Below are positions 27,528 to 35,584 of a stretch of DNA of 64,000 nt, piece by piece. Source of the stretch: Mycobacterium sp. (lineage in GTDB: Bacteria > Actinomycetota > Actinomycetes > Mycobacteriales > Mycobacteriaceae); contig NZ_JASBVP010000003.1 in assembly GCF_029961025.1 (NCBI RefSeq), positions 224,248 through 288,247 on the forward strand. Direction: 5' to 3'. Positions within the stretch are counted from its first letter, which is position 1. Every line of letters begins with the position of its first letter. The notes under the pieces were generated by a model, which searched no databases, had not been told where the DNA came from, and saw only the letters and a list, made by a program, of their open reading frames with translations. A program made the position numbers and the translations under genes.

Positions 27528-29089
27528 CCGCACCGGAGTTTGAGAACTCCCCCCGTGAAGAATGCGGCGTTTTCGGTGTCTGGGCTCCCGGGGAAAATGT
27601 TGCCAAGCTCACCTACTACGGGTTGTACGCATTGCAGCACCGTGGGCAGGAGGCGGCCGGGATCGCCGTCGCCGACGGGTCGCAGGTGTTGGTGTTCAAA
27701 GACCTGGGCCTGGTCAGCCAGGTGTTCGACGAGCAGACGCTGGCGGCCATGGAGGGTCACGTCGCCATCGGGCACTGCCGCTACTCCACCACCGGTCACC
27801 CCACGTGGGAGAACGCCCAGCCGGTGTTTCACACCACGGCGGCTGGCACCGGGGTGGCGCTGGGACACAACGGCAACCTGGTCAACAGCGCCGCACTGCT
27901 CGCCCGCGCCCGCGAGGCGGGGTTGATCCACCCGCGAGTGCCGGGCGCGGCCACCACCGACTCCGACATCCTCGGTGCGCTGCTGGCCCACGGCGCGGCG
28001 GACCTCAGCCTGGAGCAGGCGGCGCTGGAGCTGCTGCCGACCGTGCGGGGAGCGTTCTGTCTGACGTTCATGGACGAAAACACCCTGTACGCCTGCCGCG
28101 ACCCCTACGGGGTGCGACCACTGTCTCTGGGCCGGCTCGATCACGGCTGGGTGGTGGCCTCCGAAACCGCCGCGCTGGACATCGTCGGTGCCTCCTTCGT
28201 CCGGGAGATCGAGCCGGGAGAGTTGCTGGCGATAGACGCCGACGGGGTGCGCTCCAGCCGCTTCGCCAATCCCACCCCCAAGGGCTGTGTATTCGAATAC
28301 GTCTACCTGGCCCGGCCCGACAGCACCATCGCCGGCCGCTCGGTGCACGCCGCGCGGGTCGAGATCGGTCGCCGGCTGGCCCGCGAATGCCCGGCCGAGG
28401 CCGACCTGGTGATCGGCGTGCCGGACTCGGGAACCCCCGCCGCGGTCGGCTACGCGCGGGAGGCGGGCATCCCCTACGGGCAGGGGCTGATGAAAAACGC
28501 TTACGTCGGCCGCACGTTCATTCAGCCGTCGCAGACCATCCGGCAGCTCGGCATCCGGCTGAAGCTGAATCCGCTCAAAGAAGTCATCCGCGGCAAGCGG
28601 CTGGTGGTCGTTGACGACTCGATCGTGCGTGGCAACACCCAACGCGCCCTGGTGCGGATGCTGCGGGAAGCGGGGGTCGTCGAGGTACATGTGCGCATCG
28701 CTTCGCCGCCGGTGAAATGGCCGTGTTTCTACGGCATCGATTTCCCGTCGCCCGCGGAGTTGATCGCCAACGCGGTCGAAGATGAACACGAGTTGGCGGA
28801 TGCGGTGCGCCACGCGATCGGCGCCGACACGTTGGGCTACATCTCGTTGCCGGGTCTGATCGCCGCGGCCGAGCAGCCCGCCTCGCGGCTCTGCACCGCC
28901 TGCTACGACGGCAGGTATCCGATCGAGCTGCCCGGCGAAACCGCGCTGGGCAAAAACGTCATCGAACACATGCTTGCCACCGCCGCCCGCGACGCCGGCG
29001 TTTCAGACCCGCCGGGCGGCGCAGTCGCCCGGGCGGGTGTGAACCTCCGTTTCCCCGCTGAAAACTCCGCCACGCTGCGCAATCACTAG
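27524..29089 (+). CDS. purF: Amidophosphoribosyltransferase
   Basis: First committed enzyme of purine synthesis: PRPP plus glutamine to phosphoribosylamine. The N-terminal glutaminase has Cys14 in REECGVFGVWAPGE, exposed after propeptide removal, and GHCRYSTTG and GHNGNLVN. The PRTase domain has VVVDDSIVRGNT as PRPP loop. Cys residues in the C-terminal RLCTACYDGRYPIELP could bind the Fe-S cluster found in many PurFs. GTG 27524 is the only start codon shortly upstream of homology; the longer open frame to 27080 overlaps Rv0807-like coding sequence. 521 residues, near Rv0808. A strong hairpin follows the stop. Confidence 0.95.
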   Translation: MTAPEFENSPREECGVFGVWAPGENVAKLTYYGLYALQHRGQEAAGIAVADGSQVLVFKDLGLVSQVFDEQTLAAMEGHVAIGHCRYSTTGHPTWENAQPVFHTTAAGTGVALGHNGNLVNSAALLARAREAGLIHPRVPGAATTDSDILGALLAHGAADLSLEQAALELLPTVRGAFCLTFMDENTLYACRDPYGVRPLSLGRLDHGWVVASETAALDIVGASFVREIEPGELLAIDADGVRSSRFANPTPKGCVFEYVYLARPDSTIAGRSVHAARVEIGRRLARECPAEADLVIGVPDSGTPAAVGYAREAGIPYGQGLMKNAYVGRTFIQPSQTIRQLGIRLKLNPLKEVIRGKRLVVVDDSIVRGNTQRALVRMLREAGVVEVHVRIASPPVKWPCFYGIDFPSPAELIANAVEDEHELADAVRHAIGADTLGYISLPGLIAAAEQPASRLCTACYDGRYPIELPGETALGKNVIEHMLATAARDAGVSDPPGGAVARAGVNLRFPAENSATLRNH

Positions 29090-29163
29090 TTGGCTCCCGC
29101 TCGATGCCGGTTCGGCATGGCCGGATGGGTGGATCCGGGGGATCGGCGCCCCGGCCGGAAAGA

Positions 29164-29212
29164 GCCGGTCGGCCGGTTCCGGGGCGGAGTGCCCCGGGCG
29201 GCGCCGACCGGC
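29164..29212 (+). terminator. Nested hairpin after purF
   Basis: Outer arms GCCGGTCGGC (29164-29173) and GCCGACCGGC (29203-29212) pair perfectly. Inner arms CCGGGGC (29179-29185) and GCCCCGG (29191-29197) also pair, with a symmetric 5/5 internal loop and a 5-base apical loop. No T tract. Located 75 bases after purF and 31 before purM, it probably separates the two transcripts. Confidence 0.6.
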
Positions 29213-29242
29213 GGTCGACGCCGCCCGGTAGCCTTTAGGGCG

Positions 29243-30325
29243 ATGACGGACCCCGGAAAACACCCCGGCAATCAGGGCATTACCTACGCCTCGGCCGGGG
29301 TGGACATCGCAGCTGGTGAACGCGCAGTAGAACTGTTCAAACCGCTCGCCTCCAAGGCCACCCGACCCGAAGTGCGCAGCCAGCTGGGCGGATTCGCGGG
29401 ACTGTTCGCCTTGCGGGGCGGCTACCGCGAACCGCTGCTGGCGGCATCCAGCGACGGTGTGGGCACCAAGCTGGCGGTCGCGCAGGCGATGGACAAACAC
29501 GACACCGTCGGCCTGGACCTGGTGGCGATGGTGGTCGATGACCTGGTGGTTTGCGGCGCCGAGCCGCTGTTTCTGCTGGACTACATCGCCGTCGGCCGGA
29601 TCGTGCCGGAACGGCTCAACGCGATCGTCGCCGGGATCGCCGACGGGTGCCTGCGCGCGGGTGTGGCGCTGCTGGGCGGTGAGACCGCCGAGCACCCGGG
29701 TCTGATCGAGCCGGCCCACTACGATCTTTCGGCCACTGCCGTCGGCGTGATCGAGGCCGACGATGTGCTGGGACCTGACCGGGTCAAACCCGGCGACGTT
29801 CTGATCGCGATGGGATCCTCCGGTCTGCATTCCAACGGATATTCGCTGGCCCGCAAGGTGCTGCTGGAGATCGACCGGATGAACCTGAGCGGCTATGTGG
29901 AGGAGTTCGGCCGCACCTTGGGCGAAGAACTTCTGGAGCCCACCCGGATCTATGTCAAGGACTGCCTGGCGCTGGCCGCCGAAACCCAGGTCCGCACGTT
30001 TAGCCACATCACCGGAGGCGGCCTGGCCGGCAACCTGGAACGTGTCATCCCCCACGGGCTGGTGGCCGAGGTCGACCGCGGCACGTGGACACCCGCGCCC
30101 GTTTTCGGGATGATCGCGCAGCGCGGGCGCGTTAGCCGGGCGGAGATGGAAAAGACGTTCAACATGGGGGTTGGCATGGTCGCCGTCGTCGCTCCGGAGG
30201 ACACCGACCGCGCCCTGGCCATCCTGACGGCGCGGCACCTGGACTGTTGGGTGTTGGGGACCGTCAACAAGGGCGGAAAAAGAGGACCTCGCGCCAGACT
30301 CGTCGGGGAACACCCGCGTTTCTAA
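29243..30325 (+). CDS. purM: AIR synthetase (FGAM cyclo-ligase)
   Basis: 360-residue ATP-dependent enzyme closing FGAM to AIR. Visible blocks: GITYASAGVDI, SDGVGTKL, GLDLVAMVVDDLVVCGAEPLF, LLGGETAEHPG and ITGGGLAGNL. TAGCCT at 29229-29234 ends eight bases before ATG 29243, again a leaderless layout. The frame is open upstream to the purF stop without homology. Equivalent to Rv0809. Confidence 0.96.
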   Translation: MTDPGKHPGNQGITYASAGVDIAAGERAVELFKPLASKATRPEVRSQLGGFAGLFALRGGYREPLLAASSDGVGTKLAVAQAMDKHDTVGLDLVAMVVDDLVVCGAEPLFLLDYIAVGRIVPERLNAIVAGIADGCLRAGVALLGGETAEHPGLIEPAHYDLSATAVGVIEADDVLGPDRVKPGDVLIAMGSSGLHSNGYSLARKVLLEIDRMNLSGYVEEFGRTLGEELLEPTRIYVKDCLALAAETQVRTFSHITGGGLAGNLERVIPHGLVAEVDRGTWTPAPVFGMIAQRGRVSRAEMEKTFNMGVGMVAVVAPEDTDRALAILTARHLDCWVLGTVNKGGKRGPRARLVGEHPRF

Positions 30326-30441
30326 TGGGAACCGATAAGCTTTTCTCCCGGATAAACTCCGACGGCGACGCCGGCCGGGCGGCCCGGGGGTGGGGATCCC
30401 CGCCCGCGCAGCGGTGTGGGACAGCCGGCAGTTACCAGCCC
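30326..30441. terminator. Convergent purM/DUF3073 gap with GC hairpin
   Basis: The 116-base gap between convergent genes contains GGGTGGGGATCCCCGCCC (about 30389-30406), a near-perfect palindrome that could terminate transcription from either side. Nothing else recognisable. Confidence 0.4.
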
Positions 30442-30633
30442 TTAGCGACGCCAGTCGTCCGCGTCGTCCCAGGTCTCCTCGGGAAACCGGTGGTTGCCGT
30501 CCGACCGGTCCGATTCGTTTGCGCGCGCTCCCGATAGCTCGCGCTGAAGCCGCTCGAAATCGGTCTGCGGGGAGCTGTACTTCAGTTCTCGAGCAACCTT
30601 GGTCTGCTTTGCCTTTGCCCGGCCGCGGCCCAT
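30442..30633 (-). CDS. DUF3073 small protein, Rv0810c type
   Basis: 63-residue highly charged protein conserved across actinobacteria: MGRGRAKAKQTKVARELKYS followed by an acidic C-terminus EETWDDADDW. Function unknown; the basic N-terminus suggests nucleic-acid or ribosome association, which is only a guess. ATG 30633 starts exactly at the conserved block. The region just upstream can fold over the ribosome binding site (see the leader feature). Confidence 0.88.
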   Translation of the reverse strand: MGRGRAKAKQTKVARELKYSSPQTDFERLQRELSGARANESDRSDGNHRFPEETWDDADDWRR

Positions 30634-30706
30634 GGGGGAACCCCCTCGCACAATAACGGAGCGGCCCAACGAGTAGGCGGCTCCGATCTGTCAGTGTCGT
30701 TATTGT
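30634..30706 (-). promoter_or_regulatory. Structured 5' leader of the DUF3073 gene
   Basis: Directly before the ATG lies the palindrome GGGGGTTCCCCC (30634-30645), which includes the G-rich ribosome binding site. Farther out, CGGAGC (30657-30662) pairs with GCTCCG (30680-30685), and ACAATAACG (30650-30658) pairs with CGTTATTGT (30698-30706). The nested pairing could form alternative leader structures or a regulator site. Confidence 0.4.
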
Positions 30707-30768
30707 CCTGCCGACAGTTTACCGTGCCTTGCAGGCGTGTGCCGGTACGGGCCCGCCCGCCGTCACGC

Positions 30769-31863
30769 TCATCTCGCGACGCCGCGCAATCGATCGACGG
30801 CCAGCCGCCCGGCGCCGGGCCCCTCGGCCGCCGGCAGAGAATCGGCGTCGATCGCCGCTGCGGTTTCCGCGGCGCCCCCGGTGACCAGGGCGGTATCGGC
30901 CGGCAGACCGCGTTTGAGCAGAGCCAGCGCCACCGGGCCCAGGTCCACGTGCTCGACCACGGTTCCAAGACGCCCCACGGCGCGGCCGTCGGCCAACACA
31001 GCGTCTCCGGTTGACGGCCGCTCCGCCGAGCCGTCGAGGTGCAACAGCACCAGCATCCGGGGCGGCTTGCCGAGGTTATGCACCCGTGCAACGGTTTCCT
31101 GGCCGCGATAGCAACCCTTGTCCAAATGGACGGCGCCGACCCCCGGACCGCCGATCCAGCCCACTTCGTGGGGAATTGTGCGTTCGTCGGTGTCAACGCC
31201 GAGCCGCGGGCGCAGCGCCGCGACCCGGTGAGCCTCATAGGTCCAGACCCCGGCTAACCGCACTCCCGCCGCCGTCAATCGCTGCCTCCACTCGGCCGAG
31301 TCGGACCGTGGTACCACGAGATCCAGTTCGATCCGGCCTTCCCGGGCGCTGGGCATTCTGCGCACAAAACCGCCGCGGGCCAGAGGCGCCGCCGTTGCCG
31401 CGGCCGGCAGGGCATCCAAGCCCAGCACGTCGAGCAGCCGAGGGTCCCCCAGCCGCGGACCCAGCAGCGAAAACACCGCCAGGTCGGCGGCGTCCGGCGA
31501 CACCTGGGCCCAAAACACCATCTTGCGCAGATAGGCCAGCAGTGGCTCCCCCCGCCAGGGCTCGGTATCGAGATAGGTGATGCCCCCTAATTCCGTCTGA
31601 ATCCAGTGGTCCTCGACCCGGCCCTGACTGTCCAGGCTCAGGTTGTGCGTACTGGCCCCTTCCGGGAGTTCGCTGACATGTTGCGTGGAGATGCTGTGCA
31701 GCCAGCGCCGTCGATCGTCACCGGTCAACGTGAGCACCGCCCGGTGCGAACGGTCGATCAGCACGGCGTCGGTATCCGCCGCCCGCTGCTCACCCAGCGG
31801 GTCGCCGTACTGCCAGACCACACCCGCGTCGGGTCCGTAATCGGGGGCAAAAACTGCGGTCAC
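30769..31863 (-). CDS. ygfZ: YgfZ/GcvT-like folate-binding protein, Rv0811c type
   Basis: 364-residue folate-binding protein related to glycine-cleavage T protein; YgfZ members help Fe-S cluster enzymes such as MiaB. The diagnostic KGCYRGQETVARVHNLGKPPR is present near residue 245, and the N-terminal GDDRRRWLHSISTQ and LDSQGRVEDHW blocks are typical. GTG 31863 stands six bases after TAGAGT, a leaderless arrangement. Divergent from the PabC-like gene. Confidence 0.87.
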   Translation of the reverse strand: MTAVFAPDYGPDAGVVWQYGDPLGEQRAADTDAVLIDRSHRAVLTLTGDDRRRWLHSISTQHVSELPEGASTHNLSLDSQGRVEDHWIQTELGGITYLDTEPWRGEPLLAYLRKMVFWAQVSPDAADLAVFSLLGPRLGDPRLLDVLGLDALPAAATAAPLARGGFVRRMPSAREGRIELDLVVPRSDSAEWRQRLTAAGVRLAGVWTYEAHRVAALRPRLGVDTDERTIPHEVGWIGGPGVGAVHLDKGCYRGQETVARVHNLGKPPRMLVLLHLDGSAERPSTGDAVLADGRAVGRLGTVVEHVDLGPVALALLKRGLPADTALVTGGAAETAAAIDADSLPAAEGPGAGRLAVDRLRGVAR

Positions 31864-31954
31864 ATCCCAACTCTACGGGTACTGCGCGGCTTTCACCGGG
31901 CCGCTTTTCCGGGCCGTTCCGGCGCGTTTCGTCGTCACGCTAGGCTTCTCGTCG

Positions 31955-32833
31955 ATGGCAGGCCAGACGGGTGTGGTCGTTACGCTCGACGGCGAGATAC
32001 TCGCTGCCGGCACGCCTCTGCTGTGTGCGGACGACCTCGCTGTGGTGCGCGGCGACGGCGTTTTCGAGACGCTGCTGGTTCGTGACGGCCGGGCGTGTTT
32101 GGTTGAGGCGCACCTGCAGCGCCTGGCCCATTCGGCCAGGCTGATGGAGTTGCCCGAGCCGGATCTGCCGGGATGGCGACGCGCCATCGACAGGGCGGCC
32201 CACCTGTGGGCGGCGGGCACCCCCGAGGAGGGGGCGATGCGGCTGATCTACAGCCGCGGCCGGGAGAGCGGCTCGGCACCGACCGCCTACGTCATGGTCA
32301 ACGCGCTGCCGCCGCGGGTCACGACGGTGCGCCGCGACGGGGTGGCTGCGATCACCCTGGATCGGGGACTGCGCGTCACCGGCGCCGACGACATGCCGTG
32401 GTTGCTCGCCGGCGCCAAAACGCTGTCCTACGCGGTCAATATGGCCGCCCTGCGGTATGCCGCCCGGCAGGGCTTCGACGACGTGGTCTTTGTCAGCTCC
32501 GACGGCTACATCCTGGAAGGCCCACGCTCGACGGTGGTGATCGCCGCCGATCTCGACGGGGCGACCGGCCTGCTTACCCCACCGCCCTGGTACCCGATCT
32601 TGCGCGGCACCACCCAACAGGCGCTTTTCCAGGTCGCCCGCGCCAAGGGCTACGACTGCGACTACCGTGCCCTCCGTGTCGCCGACCTTTTTGCCGCGCA
32701 AGGGGTCTGGCTGGTGTCCGCGATGACGTTGGCCGCCCGGGTCCACACCCTTGACGGCCGGGCGCTGCCCCGGGCCGTGATGGCCGCCGAGTTTCCCGAG
32801 CTCGTTGACGCGGCGATCGTCAGCGACCTCTGA
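31955..32833 (+). CDS. pabC: Aminodeoxychorismate lyase (PabC-like, PLP fold IV), Rv0812 type
   Basis: 292-residue class IV PLP enzyme. The Schiff-base Lys is in LLAGAKTLSYAVNM and the cofactor-binding Glu in YILEGPRSTVVIA, with VRGDGVFETLLVRDGR at the N-terminus. Its role in mycobacteria is 4-amino-4-deoxychorismate lyase for p-aminobenzoate/folate, but close relatives are branched-chain or D-amino acid transaminases. TAGGCT (31941-31946) ends eight bases before the ATG. Folate supply next to a folate-binding protein is a sensible pairing. Confidence 0.87.
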   Translation: MAGQTGVVVTLDGEILAAGTPLLCADDLAVVRGDGVFETLLVRDGRACLVEAHLQRLAHSARLMELPEPDLPGWRRAIDRAAHLWAAGTPEEGAMRLIYSRGRESGSAPTAYVMVNALPPRVTTVRRDGVAAITLDRGLRVTGADDMPWLLAGAKTLSYAVNMAALRYAARQGFDDVVFVSSDGYILEGPRSTVVIAADLDGATGLLTPPPWYPILRGTTQQALFQVARAKGYDCDYRALRVADLFAAQGVWLVSAMTLAARVHTLDGRALPRAVMAAEFPELVDAAIVSDL

Positions 32834-32864
32834 GGCGGCGATTTCGGGTGAAACCCGGGGGCTG

Positions 32865-33533
32865 TTATCCGGCGAACCGCGACAGCCGCGCCGAGAGCCG
32901 CGGCACCAGCCGGCCGTCCGCGTCGACGCGTTCCTCCACGTAGGCCAAATCCCCACCCTCGACGATGCCGTAGAGCCGCTTGGCGCCGCCGACCAGCACG
33001 CCGGATTTGCTGCGTGCCAGCACATCGGTCACCAGCTCCCATGAGGAGTGCGTGCGCGGGCAGCCATAAAACAACTCGACGTAGCCGGCCGAGTGCGCCA
33101 GCAGCAACTCGATGGCCTGCGACTCCGTTGGGTCGGCGGGATCGGTGACGAAGCGCCAGTAGCCGGTCTCCCTCAGGTCCGGACCCTGGTAGTCGCCGGA
33201 CGCGCTCAGCCGCCACGATCGAGCTTCCCAGTTCAGGTAATCCCCGCCGTCGTGCGACACGACGATCTGTTGACCGAAGCGGTAGTCGCCGCGGGCGTCG
33301 CGGCCTTCACCCTCCCCCCGCCAGACGCCGACCAAAGGCAGCAGCGCCAGCAGCGCGTCGTGCAGGTTGGCGCCTTGGCGCAGGTTCGCGGTGTCGGGGG
33401 GGACGGGGAGATCGTCGAAGACCGGGATGTTGCGGGCCGCGGTCAGTTTGGCGCGTTCCGCCGCCGCGGCCACCGCACGGCCTCCCGGGCCCATGGGGCG
33501 GACCGGTCGATCGGCCTGCTCGTTAGCGGTCAC
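32865..33533 (-). CDS. Nitrobindin-like heme protein, Rv0813c type
   Basis: 222-residue protein ending in a ten-stranded beta-barrel of the FABP-like/nitrobindin family. The GVWRGEGEG motif (GxWxGxG) is diagnostic, and [18 protein letters not shown] closes the barrel. Nitrobindins bind ferric heme and isomerise peroxynitrite. GTG 33533. It is preceded, six bases upstream on the same strand, by a 32-residue membrane ORF that carries the visible promoter, so the two are probably co-transcribed. Confidence 0.88.
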   Translation of the reverse strand: MTANEQADRPVRPMGPGGRAVAAAAERAKLTAARNIPVFDDLPVPPDTANLRQGANLHDALLALLPLVGVWRGEGEGRDARGDYRFGQQIVVSHDGGDYLNWEARSWRLSASGDYQGPDLRETGYWRFVTDPADPTESQAIELLLAHSAGYVELFYGCPRTHSSWELVTDVLARSKSGVLVGGAKRLYGIVEGGDLAYVEERVDADGRLVPRLSARLSRFAG

Positions 33534-33539
33534 AAGCGG

Positions 33540-33638
33540 TCACGACTCGTTGGCGATGAGCCGGTACAGCGCGTATAGCGCAACCCATGCGATCACCCCG
33601 ACGGAGGCGACCAGCATGATCTCAAAAAACAGCACCAC
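33540..33638 (-). CDS. Leaderless 32-residue membrane microprotein
   Basis: Too short for routine gene calling. GTG 33638 opens a frame starting MVLFFEIMLVASVGVIAWVA, continuing with a Tyr/Leu/Arg segment and ending LIANES before TGA 33540-33542. It is one continuous hydrophobic helix with a single Glu near the start and a polar tail, as expected of a single-pass membrane protein. The promoter hexamer TAGACT (33645-33650, minus strand) ends six bases before the GTG, a textbook leaderless start. The stop is six bases from the nitrobindin GTG, implying an operon. I know of no named family. Confidence 0.65.
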   Translation of the reverse strand: MVLFFEIMLVASVGVIAWVALYALYRLIANES

Positions 33639-33690
33639 GCGACGAGTCTAATTCTTCGGTGCCGGCATGGGGGTTCGCCAACGGCTTCCG

Positions 33691-33993
33691 TCAGGCGATC
33701 TTGATGTCCACCTCGTAGAGACCCGAACCCGAGGGCGTCACCACGGCGTCGCCGTTACCGACCGCCGACAGCGCGCGCAGCCGCCAGGTTCCGGGTGCGG
33801 CGAAGAACCGAAAATCACCGGTGGCCGACGCTACGACCTCGGCGGTGAACTCGTTCGATGAGTCCAGCAGCCGAACGAACGCGCCCGCCACGGGCTCCCC
33901 GGAGCTGTCCACGACCCGGCCGGTGATCACGGTCTCCTTCTCCAAGTCGACGCTGGCCGGCAACGTCTGTCCTTGTCTGGGCGGTGTGCACAT
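33691..33993 (-). CDS. sseC2: SseC-type sulfur-metabolism protein, Rv0814c type
   Basis: 100-residue DUF1416 protein always paired with the CysA2 rhodanese in mycobacteria. It is a carboxypeptidase-regulatory/CNA-B-like beta-sandwich: ETVITGRVVDSSGEPVAGAF and DFRFFAAPGTW. Cys2 in MCTPPRQG is near the terminus. Start ATG 33993 lies two bases after the cysA2 stop. Function in sulfur metabolism is inferred from the conserved pairing. Confidence 0.9.
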   Translation of the reverse strand: MCTPPRQGQTLPASVDLEKETVITGRVVDSSGEPVAGAFVRLLDSSNEFTAEVVASATGDFRFFAAPGTWRLRALSAVGNGDAVVTPSGSGLYEVDIKIA

Positions 33994-33995
33994 AT

Positions 33996-34829
33996 TCAGC
34001 TTCCCAACTCGATCGGGACTCCCACCAGGGAGCCGTATTCCGTCCAACTGCCGTCGTAGTTTTTAACATTTCGGTGTCCGAGCAGTTCGTGCAGCACAAA
34101 CCAGGTGTGCGACGACCGCTCGCCGATTCGGCAATAAGCGATGGTCTCCTTCGACCCGTCCAACCCGGCGGCGGCGTAGAGCCTGGCCAGTTCCTCGTCG
34201 GACTTGAAGGTGCCGTCTTCGTTGGCGGCTTTGCTCCACGGCACGTTGATCGCACCGGGGATGTGACCGGGTCGCTGGCTTTGTTCCTGCGGTAAATGCG
34301 CCGGCGCCAAGATTTTACCGGAAAACTCCTCCGGGGAGCGCACGTCGACCAGGTTCTTCACGTTGATGGCTGCGATCACCTCATCCCGGAAGGCCCGGAT
34401 GCTGTTGTCCGGCTGCTTCGCCGTGTATGTGGTGGCAGGGCGGTTCACCGTGTCGGTGGACAGTGGGCGGCCGTCGAGCTCCCATTTCTTGCGGCCACCG
34501 TCGAGCAGCTTGACGCCGACGTGGCCGTAGAGCTTGAAATACCAGTACGCGTAGGCGGCGAACCAGTTGTTGTTGCCACCATACAGGATCACCGTGTCAT
34601 CGTTAGAGATACCGCGGTCGCTCAGCAGTTTCGAGAATTGCTGGGCGTCGACGAAGTCGCGCCGGACCGGGTCCTGCAAATCGGTACGCCAGTCCAGCTT
34701 AACCGCGCCGGCGATATGGCCGCGGTCGTAGGCGCTGGTGTCCTCGTCCACCTCGACGAAGACGACACCGGGCGCGTCGAGATTGCTCGCAGCCCAGTCA
34801 GCGGTGACCAGGACGTCGGAGCGTGCCAT
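33996..34829 (-). CDS. cysA2: Thiosulfate sulfurtransferase (rhodanese)
   Basis: 277-residue tandem-rhodanese protein. The C-terminal active loop is CRIGERSSH, with the sulfur-carrying Cys; the N-terminal domain DTVILYGGNNNWFAAYAYW lacks the Cys, as usual. It transfers sulfane sulfur from thiosulfate. AAAGGAA stands correctly before ATG 34829. It is the middle gene of DUF4395-cysA2-sseC2, controlled by the cysteine-rich leader upstream. M. tuberculosis has two near-identical copies (cysA2, cysA3); only one is in this window. Confidence 0.95.
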   Translation of the reverse strand: MARSDVLVTADWAASNLDAPGVVFVEVDEDTSAYDRGHIAGAVKLDWRTDLQDPVRRDFVDAQQFSKLLSDRGISNDDTVILYGGNNNWFAAYAYWYFKLYGHVGVKLLDGGRKKWELDGRPLSTDTVNRPATTYTAKQPDNSIRAFRDEVIAAINVKNLVDVRSPEEFSGKILAPAHLPQEQSQRPGHIPGAINVPWSKAANEDGTFKSDEELARLYAAAGLDGSKETIAYCRIGERSSHTWFVLHELLGHRNVKNYDGSWTEYGSLVGVPIELGS

Positions 34830-34840
34830 GGCGGTTCCTT

Positions 34841-35383
34841 TCAATTGTTTTGATGGACAACGTGGTTGCTCGGGTTAGCCGGTGGTTCCCCGGCTTTTTC
34901 CGGGATCGTTGCGGTTGGCCTGGTGACCGGGCGCGCCGCGTGGCGCAGCAGCGCGATCAGCGGATAGAGCCGACAGCCCAGGCAGATGCCGAAACCCGCG
35001 TTCAGGAACGCTGCGGTTAGCGCGGCCCCGGTGGCAATGACCCCCAGCAGCGGAACGCCGGCGGCGAATCCGGCCGTGCCGGCGGCCGCGAAGATGAAAC
35101 CGAGCAATTGGGCGAATTTCAGCGGTGGCACGGGCTCGCGTTCCGCTACCGGACCGATCCGCGGCGCGACAACGGCGCGAAACACCCAACCGTAGGGGTG
35201 CCGGCGCGGCCCGTAGCGAGCGCCGATACCAAAGACGGCGGCCTGCAGGGCCAAAACGACGGCGGCCGCCGTGGTGTTGACCGCCGAGAGGACCAACGTG
35301 ATCACCAGGACCGCCGTCGTGACCCAGGCGGCAAAGCGCGGTCCCCGCACGTCTACCTCGGCGATGGTGGTGGTGGTCGACAC
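34841..35383 (-). CDS. DUF4395 membrane protein of the sulfur operon
   Basis: 180-residue protein with four hydrophobic helices (FAAWVTTAVLVITLVLSAVN, LGFIFAAAGTAGFAAG, GVIATGAALTAAFLNAGF) and the conserved Cys motif GICLGCRLYPL. DUF4395 proteins sit next to rhodaneses and thioredoxins and are thought to act in sulfur transfer or thiosulfate handling at the membrane. GTG 35383 follows AGGAG by seven bases; the longer open frame upstream overlaps the leader region and is not conserved. First structural gene after the polycysteine leader. Confidence 0.85.
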   Translation of the reverse strand: MSTTTTIAEVDVRGPRFAAWVTTAVLVITLVLSAVNTTAAAVVLALQAAVFGIGARYGPRRHPYGWVFRAVVAPRIGPVAEREPVPPLKFAQLLGFIFAAAGTAGFAAGVPLLGVIATGAALTAAFLNAGFGICLGCRLYPLIALLRHAARPVTRPTATIPEKAGEPPANPSNHVVHQNN

Positions 35384-35462
35384 GGTGCTACTCCTGGTGA
35401 TGTGGGAAGAAAAAGCAGACCACAACGGCTGCGCGGAGCACGGCCCGGAAGGCGACGGCTAC

Positions 35463-35546
35463 TCAGCGGCTACAGCAACAACCCGCGACGCGGCACAAAT
35501 CGATTGCGCGGCGCTTGGTGAGCATGGGCTCCAGGCGGGCTGACAC
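35463..35546 (-). CDS. Polycysteine leader peptide (cysteine-responsive attenuator)
   Basis: A 27-codon leaderless ORF, GTG 35546 to TGA 35463-35465. It begins MSARLEPMLTKRR and ends LCRVAGCCCSR, so four cysteines fall in the last ten residues, three consecutively. Mycobacteria are known to use such leaderless polycysteine ORFs as attenuators: stalling at the Cys codons when cysteine is scarce opens the downstream ribosome binding site. Here the leader ends 79 bases before the DUF4395 GTG, at the head of the DUF4395-cysA2-sseC2 operon, exactly the context in which the mechanism was described. I could read the ORF and promoter directly; the attenuating RNA fold was not computed. Confidence 0.85.
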   Translation of the reverse strand: MSARLEPMLTKRRAIDLCRVAGCCCSR

Positions 35547-35553
35547 GGCGCAC

Positions 35554-35584
35554 AGCTTACCGAATGAGGTGGCGGTCACGTCAA
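35554..35584 (-). promoter_or_regulatory. Promoter of the polycysteine leader
   Basis: On the minus strand, TTGACG (35584-35579) and TAAGCT (35559-35554) are separated by 19 bases. The -10 ends seven bases before the leader GTG. The -35 overlaps the last codons and stop of the thioredoxin gene, so the sulfur operon has its own promoter separate from lmeA-thiX. Confidence 0.65.

Noticed and set aside
27029..28969. Very long open frame antisense to purF
   Set aside because: Composition is that of a GC-rich shadow frame (Arg, Gly, His, Val, Gln), with no domain, and purF is certain on the other strand.
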